From Paracoccus xiamenensis (GTDB lineage: Bacteria > Pseudomonadota > Alphaproteobacteria > Rhodobacterales > Rhodobacteraceae): a DNA stretch of 64,000 bases. Both the position numbers and the translations under genes were made by a program. Numbering within the stretch: the stretch's first letter is position 1; each line of letters opens with the position of its first letter. Positions 7,726 to 16,790 of this stretch are shown here, piece by piece. The stretch covers positions 124,001-188,000 of the forward strand of contig NZ_JAAOHY010000004.1 of the NCBI RefSeq assembly GCF_011308835.1, read 5' to 3'. The notes beneath the pieces are model-generated. The model saw only the letters and a list, made by a program, of their open reading frames with translations, was not told the origin of the DNA and made no database searches.

Positions 7726-9636
7726 ATGTCTAAAGTCATCGGGATCGACCTGGGCACCACCAACAGCGTTGTCGCCATTATGGACGGCAGCCAGCCCAAG
7801 GTGATCGAAAACAGCGAAGGCGCACGTACCACGCCCTCGATCGTCGGTTTCACCGAAGGTGAACGCCTGGTCGGTCAGCCGGCGAAACGCCAGGCTGTGA
7901 CCAACCCCACCAATACCGTCTTCGCCGTCAAGCGCCTGATCGGCCGCCGCGTCACCGACCCGGCCGTGGAAAAGGACCGCAAGCTGGTTCCTTACGAGAT
8001 CGTCGACGGCGGCAATGGCGACGCCTGGGTCGAGGTCCGGGACGAGAAATATTCGCCCGCGCAGATCAGCGCCATGATCCTGGGCAAGATGAAGGAAACC
8101 GCCGAGAGCTATCTTGGCGAACCCGTCACCCAGGCCGTCATCACCGTGCCCGCCTATTTCAACGACGCCCAGCGTCAGGCCACCAAGGACGCGGGCAAGA
8201 TCGCCGGCCTTGAAGTGCTGCGTATCATCAACGAACCGACCGCCGCCGCACTGGCTTACGGTCTGGACAAGAAAGAATCGAAAACCATCGCGGTCTATGA
8301 CCTTGGCGGCGGTACCTTCGACATCACCATTCTGGAAATCGACGACGGGTTGTTCGAAGTGAAATCGACCAACGGGGACACGTTCCTGGGCGGCGAAGAC
8401 TTCGACATGCGCATCGTCAACTATCTGGCGGACGAGTTCAAAAAGGAACATGGCGTCGACCTGACCAAGGACAAGATGGCCCTTCAGCGCCTGAAAGAGG
8501 CGGCGGAAAAGGCCAAGATCGAACTGTCCAGCTCGACCCAGACCGAGATCAACCAGCCGTTCATCTCGATGGACAAGAACTCGGGCACGCCGCTGCACAT
8601 GGTCGTCAAGCTGACCCGCGCCAAGCTGGAAAGCCTGGTCGGCGACCTGATCAAGCGCACCATGGACCCGGTGAAAGCCGCGCTGAAAGATGCCGGCGTT
8701 TCCAAGGCCGACATTGACGAGGTCGTGCTGGTCGGCGGGATGACCCGGATGCCGAAAGTGATCGAGGAGGTCTCGGGCTTCTTCGGCAAGGAACCCCACA
8801 AGGGCGTGAACCCCGACGAGGTCGTGGCGCTGGGTGCTGCCGTTCAGGCCGGCGTTCTGCAGGGCGACGTCAAGGACGTGGTGCTGCTGGACGTGACCCC
8901 GCTGTCGCTGGGCATTGAAACCCTGGGCGGTGTCTTCACCCGGCTGATCGACCGCAACACCACCATCCCGACCAAGAAAAGCCAGGTCTTCTCGACCGCC
9001 GAGGACAACCAGAACGCGGTGACGATCCGGGTGTTCCAGGGCGAACGCGAGATGGCTGCGGACAACAAGCTGCTGGGCCAGTTCAACCTGGAAGACATCC
9101 CCCCGGCGCCGCGCGGTCTGCCCCAGATCGAGGTGACCTTCGACATCGACGCCAACGGCATCGTGTCGGTGAACGCCAAGGACAAGGGCACCGGCAAGTC
9201 GCAGGACATCACCATCCAGGCCTCGGGTGGTCTGTCGGATGAAGAAATCGACAAGATGGTCCGCGACGCGGAAACGAATGCCGAGGCCGACAAGTCCCGC
9301 CGCGAACTGGTCGAGGTCAAGAACCAGGGCGAAAGCCTGATCCACTCGACCAAGAAATCGCTGGACGAGCATGGCGACAAGGTCGACGGCTCGACCGTCG
9401 AGGCGATCGAACTGGCCATCGGCGCGCTGGAAGAAGCCCTCAAGTCGGAAGATGCCGGCAAGATCAAGGGCGGCATTCAGAACGTCATGGACGCCTCGAT
9501 GCGCCTGGGCGAGGCCATCTACAAGGCGCAGCAGTCCGATGAGGGCGAGGCTGCTGCCAGCGAAGGCCCGCGTGACGTCGATGACGATATTGTCGACGCC
9601 GATTTCGAAGATCTCGGTGAAGGCAAGCGCAAGTAA
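7726..9636 (+). CDS. dnaK: Molecular chaperone DnaK (Hsp70)
   Basis: ATP-dependent Hsp70 chaperone acting with DnaJ and GrpE in the cytoplasm. The 636 residues match the family length. The ATPase domain starts [18 protein letters not shown] and VGGMTRMP mark the nucleotide site. The substrate-binding domain follows ([25 protein letters not shown]), and the C-terminal tail is acidic and ends [12 protein letters not shown] 7726 was chosen because AAAGG lies just upstream and the conserved N-terminus [10 protein letters not shown] begins there; an in-frame extension to 7690 adds only 12 basic residues. dnaJ follows after 67 nt. A sigma-32-type promoter lies upstream. Confidence 0.98.
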   Translation: MSKVIGIDLGTTNSVVAIMDGSQPKVIENSEGARTTPSIVGFTEGERLVGQPAKRQAVTNPTNTVFAVKRLIGRRVTDPAVEKDRKLVPYEIVDGGNGDAWVEVRDEKYSPAQISAMILGKMKETAESYLGEPVTQAVITVPAYFNDAQRQATKDAGKIAGLEVLRIINEPTAAALAYGLDKKESKTIAVYDLGGGTFDITILEIDDGLFEVKSTNGDTFLGGEDFDMRIVNYLADEFKKEHGVDLTKDKMALQRLKEAAEKAKIELSSSTQTEINQPFISMDKNSGTPLHMVVKLTRAKLESLVGDLIKRTMDPVKAALKDAGVSKADIDEVVLVGGMTRMPKVIEEVSGFFGKEPHKGVNPDEVVALGAAVQAGVLQGDVKDVVLLDVTPLSLGIETLGGVFTRLIDRNTTIPTKKSQVFSTAEDNQNAVTIRVFQGEREMAADNKLLGQFNLEDIPPAPRGLPQIEVTFDIDANGIVSVNAKDKGTGKSQDITIQASGGLSDEEIDKMVRDAETNAEADKSRRELVEVKNQGESLIHSTKKSLDEHGDKVDGSTVEAIELAIGALEEALKSEDAGKIKGGIQNVMDASMRLGEAIYKAQQSDEGEAAASEGPRDVDDDIVDADFEDLGEGKRK

Positions 9637-9652
9637 GCGCGGATGAACGGCG

Positions 9653-9687
9653 AGGCCGGTTCGGGCACCCCGCTCGGGCCGGCCTTT
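9653..9687 (+). terminator. Hairpin between dnaK and dnaJ
   Basis: AGGCCGG (9653-9659) pairs with CCGGCCT (9679-9685), followed by TTT. The loop is 19 nt and can itself pair in part. With only three T residues it is probably a partial terminator or mRNA processing/stability element that lowers dnaJ relative to dnaK, rather than a full stop. Confidence 0.5.
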
Positions 9688-9703
9688 GCGTAAGGGGTAC
9701 GGA

Positions 9704-10873
9704 ATGGCGAAACGCTGCTATTACGAAACACTTGGCGTGTCCAAGGGCGCCGCGGGCGACGAGATCAAGAAGGCCTTTCGCAGCAAGGCGAAAGAGCTTC
9801 ATCCCGATCGCAACAGCGCCGATCCGACGGCGGAATCGAAGTTCAAGGAAGTCAACGAAGCCTATGACTGCCTGAAGGATCCGCAGAAGAAGGCGGCCTA
9901 TGACCGCTTCGGACATGGTGCCTTTGACGGCAGCGGCGGCTTTGGCGGCTTCGGGCGCGGCGGTGGCGCGGGGCAGGGCGATTTCGGTTCGGCCTTCGCC
10001 GATATTTTCGAAGACCTGTTCGGCGATTTTGGCGGGCGTGCCGGTGCCGGCGCAGGCCGTGCGCGGCCCAGCCGCGGCCAGGACCTGCGCTATAATCTTT
10101 CGGTCTCACTTGAAGAAGCGTTCGAGGGCGTCCAGAAAACCATCAATATCCCCGGTTCGGTCGCTTGCGACGAATGCGACGGCACCGGCGCCGAGGGCAA
10201 GGTCGAACCGGTGACCTGCCCGACCTGTTCGGGCATGGGCAAGGTCCGCGCCAGCCAAGGCTTTTTCACCGTCGAACGCACCTGCCCGACCTGTAACGGT
10301 CAGGGCCAGATGGTCAAGAATCCCTGTCAGGCCTGCGCCGGACAGGGCCGCGTCGAACAGAAGCGCGCGCTTCAGGTCAATATCCCGGCCGGCGTCGAAA
10401 CCGGCACCCGCATCCGCCTGGCAGGCGAGGGCGAGGCCGGCTTGCGTGGCGGCACGGCGGGCGATCTGTATATCTTCGTCACCGTCGCCGAACACGAGAT
10501 CTTCCTGCGTGACGGCAAGTTGCTGGCCTGTCAGGTGCCTGTCGGCATGGCCATCGCCGCCCTGGGTGGCGAGGTCGAGGTGCCCACCATCGACGGCGGC
10601 CGCTCGCGCGTGAAAGTCCCCGCTGGCAGCCAGACCGGCCGGCAGATGCGCCTGCGCGGCAAGGGCATGCCGCCGCTGCGCCACGGCGCGCGCGCCAATG
10701 ACGAACCCGGCGACATGATGATCGAACTGGTCGTCGAAACCCCGGTCAACCTGACCCCGCGGCAAAAGGAACTGCTGCGCGAATTTGATGAAATCAAGGC
10801 CGACAATTCGCCGCAATCGGCTGGTTTCTTCAATAAGGTCAAGAACTTCTGGGAAGGGATGACGGGCACCTGA
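9704..10873 (+). CDS. dnaJ: Co-chaperone DnaJ (Hsp40)
   Basis: Delivers unfolded clients to DnaK and stimulates its ATPase. The 389-residue class I DnaJ has all expected parts: a J domain with LHPDRN (HPD at about residues 34-36), a Gly/Phe-rich stretch (about 75-125), four zinc-binding CxxCxGxG repeats ([32 protein letters not shown]) and the C-terminal substrate domain. ATG 9704 follows an AAGGGG ribosome-binding site. It is co-oriented with dnaK and presumably part of the same heat-shock transcript. It ends convergently against ackA. Confidence 0.98.
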   Translation: MAKRCYYETLGVSKGAAGDEIKKAFRSKAKELHPDRNSADPTAESKFKEVNEAYDCLKDPQKKAAYDRFGHGAFDGSGGFGGFGRGGGAGQGDFGSAFADIFEDLFGDFGGRAGAGAGRARPSRGQDLRYNLSVSLEEAFEGVQKTINIPGSVACDECDGTGAEGKVEPVTCPTCSGMGKVRASQGFFTVERTCPTCNGQGQMVKNPCQACAGQGRVEQKRALQVNIPAGVETGTRIRLAGEGEAGLRGGTAGDLYIFVTVAEHEIFLRDGKLLACQVPVGMAIAALGGEVEVPTIDGGRSRVKVPAGSQTGRQMRLRGKGMPPLRHGARANDEPGDMMIELVVETPVNLTPRQKELLREFDEIKADNSPQSAGFFNKVKNFWEGMTGT

Positions 10874-10887
10874 CCCGTCAGCCTTTT
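10860..10887 (+). terminator. Rho-independent terminator after dnaJ
   Basis: TGACGGG (10860-10866) pairs with CCCGTCA (10874-10880) over a 7-nt loop, followed shortly by TTTT at 10884-10887. The stem overlaps the last codons of dnaJ and the T-run overlaps the ackA stop from the opposite strand. It therefore sits exactly at the convergent junction. Confidence 0.6.
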
Positions 10888-12052
10888 AGGCTGCTGCCCG
10901 GACCGCGCGCAGGATCGTTAGATCCTCGCGCGTGGGAATGACCAGGACCTCGACGCGGGAATCCTGATCTGCGATGCCAAAGGCGCTATAATCGTTGGCG
11001 CGCGCATTCAGACGAACGCCCAGCCAGTGCAGCCCGGCGCAGACGTTTTCGCGGATCTCATAGGAATTCTCGCCAATCCCGGCGGTGAAGATCAGCGCAT
11101 CCAGCCCCCCCAGCATCGCGGTCAGCTCGGCCACCCCGCGGCAGATGCTCTGGACGAAATAGGCGACGGCCTCGGTTGCCTCGGGCGCGGGGCTGGCCAG
11201 AAGCGTGCGCATGTCGCTGGATACTCCTGACAGCCCCAGCAGGCCCGATTTGCGATAGAGCATGTCTGACAGCTCGGCACTGCTCATTCCCCGGTCCAGC
11301 AGATACAGCAGCACGCCGGGGTCGATCTGCCCGCAGCGCGTGCCCATGGCCAGCCCGTCAAGCGCCGAAAACCCCATGGTCGTTGCGACCGACTTGCCGT
11401 CCTGCATCGCGCAAAGTGACGCGCCGTTGCCCAGATGGGCGACAATCACGCGCCCCGAGGCAAGCTTCGGGTCATGTTCCCGCAGCGCTCCGGCGATATA
11501 GTCGTAACTGAGGCCGTGAAACCCATAGCGACGCACGCCGGCATCGAAATATTCGCGCGGGATGGCATAGGTTTCATTCAGGCGTGGCATGGTGCGGTGG
11601 AAAGCGGTGTCGAAACAGGCGATCTGCACCGCATCGGGAAAAGCCGCACGGGCGGCGCGGATGCCCGCCAGGCAGTGCGGCTGATGCAGCGGGGCCAGCG
11701 GCGTCAATGCCTCCAGCTGCGCTTGCACGTCGTCGTCGATCGCGACCGGCGCGGCAAAGTCGGGGCCACCATGGACAACGCGATGCCCCACCGCCTTGAT
11801 CGTATGGCCGGGATAGTGCTGACCCATCGCGCCGATGGCCACCATAAGCGCGGCGCCGTGATCGGCGACCGCCCCGATTTCGCCGGTCGAAAGCGGCTGG
11901 CCCTGCGCGTCCTTCAGCTTGATCTCGGCCCGGTCGGCCGCGCCGATGCGGTCGATCAGCCCGCTGACCTCGGGCGTTTCGTCGCCGTCGATATAGATCG
12001 AGAACTTCAGCGAGGATGAACCGGCATTCAGGATCAGGATTTCGCCGTTCAT
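10886..12052 (-). CDS. ackA: Acetate kinase
   Basis: Interconverts acetyl phosphate plus ADP and acetate plus ATP. The 388-residue protein begins with the ASKHA phosphate-binding LILNAGSSSLKFS and continues with VGHRVVHGG, FDTAFH, YGFHGLSYDY, AHLGNGASLCA and TAGIGENS, all acetate kinase signatures. The start at 12052 gives the canonical N-terminus and overlaps the stop of the upstream phosphotransacetylase-fusion gene by 4 nt (ATGA), so the two are coupled. It is convergent with dnaJ. Propionate or butyrate could also be substrates, which sequence alone cannot exclude. Confidence 0.96.
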   Translation of the reverse strand: MNGEILILNAGSSSLKFSIYIDGDETPEVSGLIDRIGAADRAEIKLKDAQGQPLSTGEIGAVADHGAALMVAIGAMGQHYPGHTIKAVGHRVVHGGPDFAAPVAIDDDVQAQLEALTPLAPLHQPHCLAGIRAARAAFPDAVQIACFDTAFHRTMPRLNETYAIPREYFDAGVRRYGFHGLSYDYIAGALREHDPKLASGRVIVAHLGNGASLCAMQDGKSVATTMGFSALDGLAMGTRCGQIDPGVLLYLLDRGMSSAELSDMLYRKSGLLGLSGVSSDMRTLLASPAPEATEAVAYFVQSICRGVAELTAMLGGLDALIFTAGIGENSYEIRENVCAGLHWLGVRLNARANDYSAFGIADQDSRVEVLVIPTREDLTILRAVRAAA

Positions 12053-13434
12053 CCCTTTGTCTCCGCCCCGTGGAAGTGGCGGATTGCCGCAACCGCGCAA
12101 GAGGCCAGCCGCGACATCGACCCGTCCGAACGCGAGTTCAGGATAACCGGCACCTTCGCGCCCAGCACGATCCCGGCGGCCTCGGCATGGCTGATATAGG
12201 CCAGCTGCTTGGCCAGCATATTGCCCGCGTCGATCCCCGGCACGACAAGGATATTGGCGCGGCCCGCGACATCGCCCTTCAGCCCCTTGGTATGCGCGGC
12301 GCCCATGTCGACGGCATTGTCCATCGCCAGCGGCCCATCGACCGCGCCGCCTTTGATCTGGCCGCGCTCGGCCATCTTGGACAGCAGCGCGGCATCGACC
12401 GAGGACTGGATTTCAGGGTTCACCGTTTCAACCGCCGACAGGATCCCGGCGCGTGGCACCAACCCCAGCGACGTTGCCAACTCGATCGCGTTCTGGGTGA
12501 TATCGACCTTGGTCTTCAGGTCGGGGGCGATGTTGATGGCGGCGTCGGTGACCAGCAGCGGTTCAGGTTCGCCCGGCACGTCCATGACGAAGACATGGGT
12601 GAATCGGCGGCCGGCGCGAAGACCAACCTCCTTGTCCAGCAGCGCGCGCAGCAGGTCGTCAGTATGCAGATGCCCCTTCATCACCGCATTGGCGCGGCCC
12701 TCATGGACCAGCTTGCAGGCCAGCAGCGCGGCGCCGGTATCGGTCGGCTCATCTATGATCTCGAAGGCCGCGATGTCGCGTCCGATCCGTTCTGCGGCGG
12801 CACGGATACGGGCGGCATCACCGATCAGGATGGGGGTGATGATGGCGTCGTCGCTGGCCAGCAGCGCCCCGCGCAGCGATTCGTCCTCGGTCGGGCAGAC
12901 TACGGCAGTGATCAGCGCCGGCAGCGGCGCGGCGCGGGCGATCAGCGCTTCGAAATGGCGGTGACGCTGGACGATCAGGCCGGGGATATGGACGTCCTCG
13001 GCGGCGAATTTGCGGGCGGGGGCGATGACCTGCGCTTCGCCCGCGACGATCATCGTGTCGTCGGCGGGGCGCAGCACCTCGGTCCGCAGGGTGACGATGC
13101 CGGTCGAGGCGATATCGGTCACGGTGACGCGGGCGAGCAGCTCGTCTCCGGCATGGGCGCGGTCCTGAAAGGACAGCACCTGGTTGCGATACAGCGTCCC
13201 CGGCCCGGGCAGGATAGAGCCGAGCACGCCAGCAATCAGGCTGGCCAGAAACATTCCCGGCGCGACTTCATCAGGGCGGCCGTCGCCGTCGGTGTCAAAG
13301 CCGGGCAGGTGCAGCGTGTTGTAATTCCCCGAGGTCGCAGCGAAGGCGATCAGGTCGTCTGGCGTGATAAGCCGGCGAAGCTCGGCGGTGTCGCCGATGC
13401 GCAGTTCGTCGAAGGTCTTGTTCTCAAGTTTCAC
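12049..13434 (-). CDS. MaoC-like hydratase / phosphate acyltransferase fusion protein
   Basis: A 461-residue two-domain protein. The N-terminal 150 residues are a MaoC-like hot-dog domain with GNYNTLHL and APGMFLASLI, resembling R-specific enoyl-CoA hydratases. The C-terminal 300 residues are a phosphate acetyl/butyryltransferase domain with ITAVVCPTEDESLRGAL, VMKGHLHTDDLLRALL and VVPGIDAGNMLAKQL. The second domain would exchange CoA for phosphate to give an acyl phosphate for the overlapping ackA product. I chose GTG 13434, where GGAGA lies just upstream; an in-frame extension to 13476 lacks support. Whether the hydratase domain is active, or limits substrate choice, is unknown. This fusion architecture is known in proteobacteria. 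Confidence 0.9.
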   Translation of the reverse strand: MKLENKTFDELRIGDTAELRRLITPDDLIAFAATSGNYNTLHLPGFDTDGDGRPDEVAPGMFLASLIAGVLGSILPGPGTLYRNQVLSFQDRAHAGDELLARVTVTDIASTGIVTLRTEVLRPADDTMIVAGEAQVIAPARKFAAEDVHIPGLIVQRHRHFEALIARAAPLPALITAVVCPTEDESLRGALLASDDAIITPILIGDAARIRAAAERIGRDIAAFEIIDEPTDTGAALLACKLVHEGRANAVMKGHLHTDDLLRALLDKEVGLRAGRRFTHVFVMDVPGEPEPLLVTDAAINIAPDLKTKVDITQNAIELATSLGLVPRAGILSAVETVNPEIQSSVDAALLSKMAERGQIKGGAVDGPLAMDNAVDMGAAHTKGLKGDVAGRANILVVPGIDAGNMLAKQLAYISHAEAAGIVLGAKVPVILNSRSDGSMSRLASCAVAAIRHFHGAETKG

Positions 13435-13563
13435 GGCATGTCTCCGGCCTGATTTGTCGCCCGGTATCAACCGCACCGGGTACGGCGGAACTTGTGCGGG
13501 CGCGGGCGGGCATGGTCAAGCGCGGTCGCAGCTGACGGGGAATGCCGCCGCGTCAGGCCACGC

Positions 13564-13598
13564 AAAAGGGCCGGCCCCGCATTGGGGAACCGGCCCTG
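13564..13598 (-). terminator. Rho-independent terminator after the L,D-transpeptidase gene
   Basis: On the minus strand AGGGCCGG and CCGGCCCT form a long stem (plus-strand arms about 13567-13574 and 13590-13597), with further pairing inside the loop, followed by TTTT. It lies 29 nt downstream of the transpeptidase stop and 130 nt upstream of the fusion-gene start, separating the two transcripts. The rest of the 13435-13626 gap shows no gene. Confidence 0.7.
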
Positions 13599-13626
13599 CG
13601 CAATGTCGTGACAGCTGGGTCAGAGA

Positions 13627-14172
13627 TCAGGGGTTGATGACGACAGGGACGCCGCCCTGAAGCATGGCGAAGATTTCCTCGATCTCGCTATCCTCGACCG
13701 CGATGCAGCCGGCGGTCCAGTCCACCTTCTTGGCTGCGGCTGCTGCAGCGCCTTCACGGCCGCGGCCATGGATGAAGATGTCGCCACCCGGCTTCAGTCC
13801 GACGGCCAGGGCGCGTGCGGTATCCTGGGTGTTCGGATAGCTGACGCCGACCGAAAGGTGATAGGTGCTGCGCGGGTTGAACCGGTCGATGAAATAGATG
13901 CCTTCCGGCGTCTTGCCGTCGCCTTCGAATTGCTTGGCCCCGATCGGCTGGTTGCCAAGCCCGATCTTGTAGGATTTCAGCACTGTCTTGCCCGAGACCA
14001 GATACATCATCCGGTCGGACTTGTTGATCACAACCTGTGTGACCTGCGGGCCGTCATAGGACAGAAAACGCGGTGCGCGCGGGGTACCCGGCGCGCTGTC
14101 ACCGCCGCCGCCACAGGCGGCCAGAATTGCCAGAAGGGTCAGGGCCAGACCGGCCCGGATTGCTCGAATCAT
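13627..14172 (-). CDS. L,D-transpeptidase family lipoprotein (YkuD domain)
   Basis: Likely forms or edits 3-3 peptidoglycan cross-links, or anchors proteins to peptidoglycan, from the periplasmic face of a membrane. The 181-residue protein has a signal peptide ending in the lipobox LAAC, with lipidated Cys20. A YkuD domain follows (about 45-178). Catalytic motif residues are His135 in IHGRG and Cys156 in DWTAGCIAV, as in the ErfK/YafK-like subfamily. ATG 14172 was preferred over an in-frame start at 14211 because it begins the signal peptide, with GAGGC upstream. It has its own promoter candidate and terminator, so it is probably monocistronic. Confidence 0.9.
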   Translation of the reverse strand: MIRAIRAGLALTLLAILAACGGGGDSAPGTPRAPRFLSYDGPQVTQVVINKSDRMMYLVSGKTVLKSYKIGLGNQPIGAKQFEGDGKTPEGIYFIDRFNPRSTYHLSVGVSYPNTQDTARALAVGLKPGGDIFIHGRGREGAAAAAAKKVDWTAGCIAVEDSEIEEIFAMLQGGVPVVINP

Positions 14173-14204
14173 CACTGCCTCGTCACGCTGTTGTTCGCGT
14201 TGAT

Positions 14205-14233
14205 ATATCACCTGATTATCACGAGGCGGTTAA
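14205..14233 (-). promoter_or_regulatory. Candidate sigma-70 promoter for the L,D-transpeptidase gene
   Basis: Reading the minus strand, TTAACC (plus 14228-14233) and TGATAT (plus 14205-14210) are spaced by 17 nt, 33 nt before the start codon. The short AT-rich gap between two minus-strand genes makes this the best promoter-like pair there. It is a motif match only. Confidence 0.4.
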
Positions 14234-14254
14234 CGTCACCATAATGATTCCGAT

Positions 14255-15676
14255 TCAGCCCAGCAAAGCCAGCAGCGAGTATGTCGCCGCCGCCACGCTG
14301 CCGGCGCCCGGCACTGTCACCGCCCAGGCGGCAAGCGTGGTCCAGACATGGCTGCGCCGGACCAGACGGCGGCGGTGCTGTTCCTCAATCGGCAGGGATT
14401 TCGGGGTCTTGCGGCGAAAACGGTCTTCCCATTCGCGATAAAAGCCGACGCCGAAGATCCCCCCAACCGCGCAATGCGTGGTCGACACGGGCAACCCGGC
14501 GGCGGAACAGGCCAGCACCGTCGCCGCCGCCGCCAGCGCCGCGCAGAAGGCGCGCACCGTGTTCAGCCGGGTGATTGCGGACCCGACCATGCGCACCAGC
14601 CGGCGCCCGAAGATCAGCGATCCCAGCGCCACGCTCAGCCCCGCCAGTCCGACCACCCACAGCGGCAGCGCGCCCGTGGTGGCGCTGTTCATCATCACCG
14701 ACAGCGGGCCTGCGACATTGGCCACGTCATTGGCGCCATGGGCAAATCCCGATAGCACCGCAGTCACGATCAGCGGCCCGGCCAGCAGGTTCTTCAGGGC
14801 CAGGCTCTCGCCCCGCTCGGCGGCGATCTGGCGATCCAGATGGCGGCGCGCGAAGGCAAAGGCGACCAGCCCCAGCGCGGCGCAGGCAGCCAATGCGCCG
14901 CCCTGCAGGGGAGGGCGGCCCGGCAGCGTCAGCAGATAGGCCGCAAAGATAAAGGCCGTGATCCCGATCAGCAGCGGCAGCCAGACCCGCGCGGCAGCGA
15001 CCCGGTCGGCGGCGAAATGCACGCGCCAGCGCAGCAATCCCAGCACACCTGCCGCCATCAGCGCCGAGGCCACCGGTGCCACCACCCAGCCAAGCGCGAT
15101 CCCGGCCACCACCGGCCAATTTATCGCCGCCACGCCCAGTCCGGCCATGCCGGCACCGGCGACCGCGCCGATCACGCTGTGCGTGGTCGAAACCGGCGCC
15201 CGCGCCCAGTTGGCAAGCGTGATCCACATCGCCGCGCCCACAAGCGCCGCCGCCATGATTCGGCCAGGCTGGCCATCCGGTCCGATCTGACCAAGGGCGA
15301 GGATGTCAGTGGCGATGGTTTCGGTCACCATGTCGCCGGCCAGAAGCGCGCCGGCAAGCTGGGCCGCAGCCACCAGCGCCAGCCCAAGCCCAACCGGCAC
15401 CGCACGCGCACCCACGGCCGCACCGACAGAGTTGGCAACGTCGTTCGCGCCGATGTTCAGCCCCAGATAGATCGCGACCGAAAAACCCGCCACGATTGGC
15501 GCCTGTGCCGGCAAGCCGATTCCGGCCAGTGCCGCAGCCAGCAGCGCCAGCAGGCCAAGGCCCAGGACCAGCCCCAGCCGGCGCAGCGGGCGCGCGGCAG
15601 CACGCCCCGCGCCTTCGGCATGGCCGAGCCGGTCGAGGTCTTTATCCAAAATGCGAAAATCACGGCTGCTCTGCAT
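14255..15676 (-). CDS. PiT-family inorganic phosphate transporter
   Basis: A low-affinity phosphate (or metal-phosphate):proton symporter of the inner membrane, about 473 residues with 10 or more hydrophobic segments. The duplicated PiT signature is present twice: GANDVANSVG in the N-terminal half and GANDVANVAGP in the C-terminal half. Each is followed by an APVSTTHS- or PVSTTH-like element. The start is either 15676 (MQSSRDF) or 15688; neither has a clear ribosome-binding site. No PhoU-like pit accessory gene is adjacent. The Nudix gene upstream is in the same direction, 54 nt away. Confidence 0.92.
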   Translation of the reverse strand: MQSSRDFRILDKDLDRLGHAEGAGRAAARPLRRLGLVLGLGLLALLAAALAGIGLPAQAPIVAGFSVAIYLGLNIGANDVANSVGAAVGARAVPVGLGLALVAAAQLAGALLAGDMVTETIATDILALGQIGPDGQPGRIMAAALVGAAMWITLANWARAPVSTTHSVIGAVAGAGMAGLGVAAINWPVVAGIALGWVVAPVASALMAAGVLGLLRWRVHFAADRVAAARVWLPLLIGITAFIFAAYLLTLPGRPPLQGGALAACAALGLVAFAFARRHLDRQIAAERGESLALKNLLAGPLIVTAVLSGFAHGANDVANVAGPLSVMMNSATTGALPLWVVGLAGLSVALGSLIFGRRLVRMVGSAITRLNTVRAFCAALAAAATVLACSAAGLPVSTTHCAVGGIFGVGFYREWEDRFRRKTPKSLPIEEQHRRRLVRRSHVWTTLAAWAVTVPGAGSVAAATYSLLALLG

Positions 15677-15730
15677 TGCGCCGACCATAGGCCATCGCGA
15701 CGAGACAGCAAGCGGCCTTTGCGGACATCC

Positions 15731-16177
15731 CTATCGCGGCAGGCGGCGCATCAGCGTGGCGAGGCCGGGCTCATCGACCAGCTTGGCGGCCTCGGTTGGA
15801 GAAAACCAGCGGCGGCGGCGTTGTTTGCGTTCGGGAAAATCCCTGTCGAGACCGGCGACACGGACCAGATGGACCTGCACCTCGACCGGTGCCGACAACC
15901 CGCGTGTCAGTTTCTTGTCATAGCTGTAACGGCCCAGCGGGCGTTCTTCGACCTCGCCGCGCACGCCGGCTTCTTCCCAGGCCTCGCGCAGGGCGGCGCC
16001 GCCGGTGCTGCGGCCGTCCATCGGCCATCCCTTCGGGATGATCCAGCGCCCGGTGCCCCGGCTTGTCACCATCAGCACCTTGCCGGTTTCGGGATGAAGG
16101 CACAGCGCGCCGACCTGCAAGGCGGGCGGGCGGCGGCCCAGCATGCGACCCAACAGATCGCGCAGCATGTCATTCAT
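15731..16177 (-). CDS. Nudix hydrolase (diphosphoinositol-phosphatase-like)
   Basis: A 148-residue Nudix protein that hydrolyses a nucleoside diphosphate linked to another moiety. The Nudix box is complete: GWPMDGRSTGGAALREAWEEAG contains the G-x5-E-like start and the REAWEEAG metal-binding helix. The motif arrangement (RGTGRWIIPKGWP before the box, YSYDKK after it) resembles small diphosphoinositol polyphosphate or Ap-n-A hydrolases of alphaproteobacteria. The start overlaps the arfB stop by 8 nt, so the pair is probably co-translated. The substrate is not identifiable from sequence. Confidence 0.88.
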   Translation of the reverse strand: MNDMLRDLLGRMLGRRPPALQVGALCLHPETGKVLMVTSRGTGRWIIPKGWPMDGRSTGGAALREAWEEAGVRGEVEERPLGRYSYDKKLTRGLSAPVEVQVHLVRVAGLDRDFPERKQRRRRWFSPTEAAKLVDEPGLATLMRRLPR

Positions 16178-16595
16178 CGCCGCCCTCCACCCGGCCGCGC
16201 AGGGCCTTGACCGCGCCGCGTTCGGATTTCGCCTTCAGCCGCCGGCGCTGACTGCCCAGCGTCGGGCGGGTGGCAATGCGGCGCTTCGGCGCGACAGTGG
16301 CGCGCAGGATCAGGTCGGCCAGCTTCTCGCGGGCCAGTTCGCGATTGCGCAACTGACTGCGGGTTTCCTGCGCGAGGATCACGACCGCGCCGTCCTGCGT
16401 CCAGCGTCGCCCGGCCAGACGCTGCAGGCGGCGCTTTACCGGCTCGGGCAGGTTGGGCGAGCGTTCGGCCTCGAAGCGCAGCTCAACGGCGGTTTCGACC
16501 TTGTTCACATGCTGCCCACCCGGCCCCTGGGCGCGGGTGAAGCTTTCGACAAGCTCCCATTCCTCGATGGAGATTTGGTCGTTGATACGCAACAT
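16170..16595 (-). CDS. arfB: Alternative ribosome-rescue factor ArfB (peptidyl-tRNA hydrolase)
   Basis: Releases nascent chains from ribosomes stalled on mRNA lacking a stop codon. The 141-residue protein has the class I release-factor-like catalytic segment FTRAQGPGGQHVNKVET, with the GGQ tripeptide. It ends in a basic tail (RRLKAKSERGAVKALRGR) of the type that enters the empty mRNA channel. There is no codon-recognition domain, which separates it from RF1/RF2. It is the first gene of a two-gene minus-strand unit with the Nudix gene and faces the RND operon across a 195-nt gap. Confidence 0.93.
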   Translation of the reverse strand: MLRINDQISIEEWELVESFTRAQGPGGQHVNKVETAVELRFEAERSPNLPEPVKRRLQRLAGRRWTQDGAVVILAQETRSQLRNRELAREKLADLILRATVAPKRRIATRPTLGSQRRRLKAKSERGAVKALRGRVEGGDE

Positions 16596-16640
16596 CTGGT
16601 GGCAGGACCTTCACTTTGCCGTAGATATAAGTAGTACCCG

Positions 16641-16661
16641 AATGCGACGAAAGGGCGCATT
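16641..16661. promoter_or_regulatory. Inverted repeat upstream of the RND operon and arfB
   Basis: AATGCG (16641-16646) and CGCATT (16656-16661) form a dyad with a 9-nt spacer in the divergent intergenic region, 46 nt upstream of the arfB start. It could be an operator; no adjacent regulator gene supports that. Confidence 0.35.
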
Positions 16662-16712
16662 GTTCCGCTGCCCGCTTTCGGGCCTTAGGCTACCCTGCGT
16701 AAATTAAGTAAA

Positions 16713-16724
16713 TTTCGCGCGAAA
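16713..16724. promoter_or_regulatory. Perfect palindrome TTTCGCGCGAAA upstream of the RND operon
   Basis: A 12-nt perfect palindrome sits in the most AT-rich part of the divergent arfB/RND intergenic region, 67 nt before the adaptor ATG. Efflux operons are often controlled by TetR- or MarR-type repressors binding such dyads, but no regulator gene is encoded nearby. The rest of the 195-nt gap shows a small GCCCG/CGGGC hairpin at 16670-16683 and no gene. Confidence 0.4.
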
Positions 16725-16790
16725 ATTCGCCACATTCAGGCGATTGACGCCACGGCACGTGTCGCGGCGGGGCTTTTCAATCAGGGAAGT

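Noticed and set aside
7720..9372. A 550-codon open frame antisense to dnaK.
   Set aside because: Long antisense frames are common opposite GC-rich highly expressed genes; no motif or ribosome-binding site supports it, and DnaK on the plus strand is certain.
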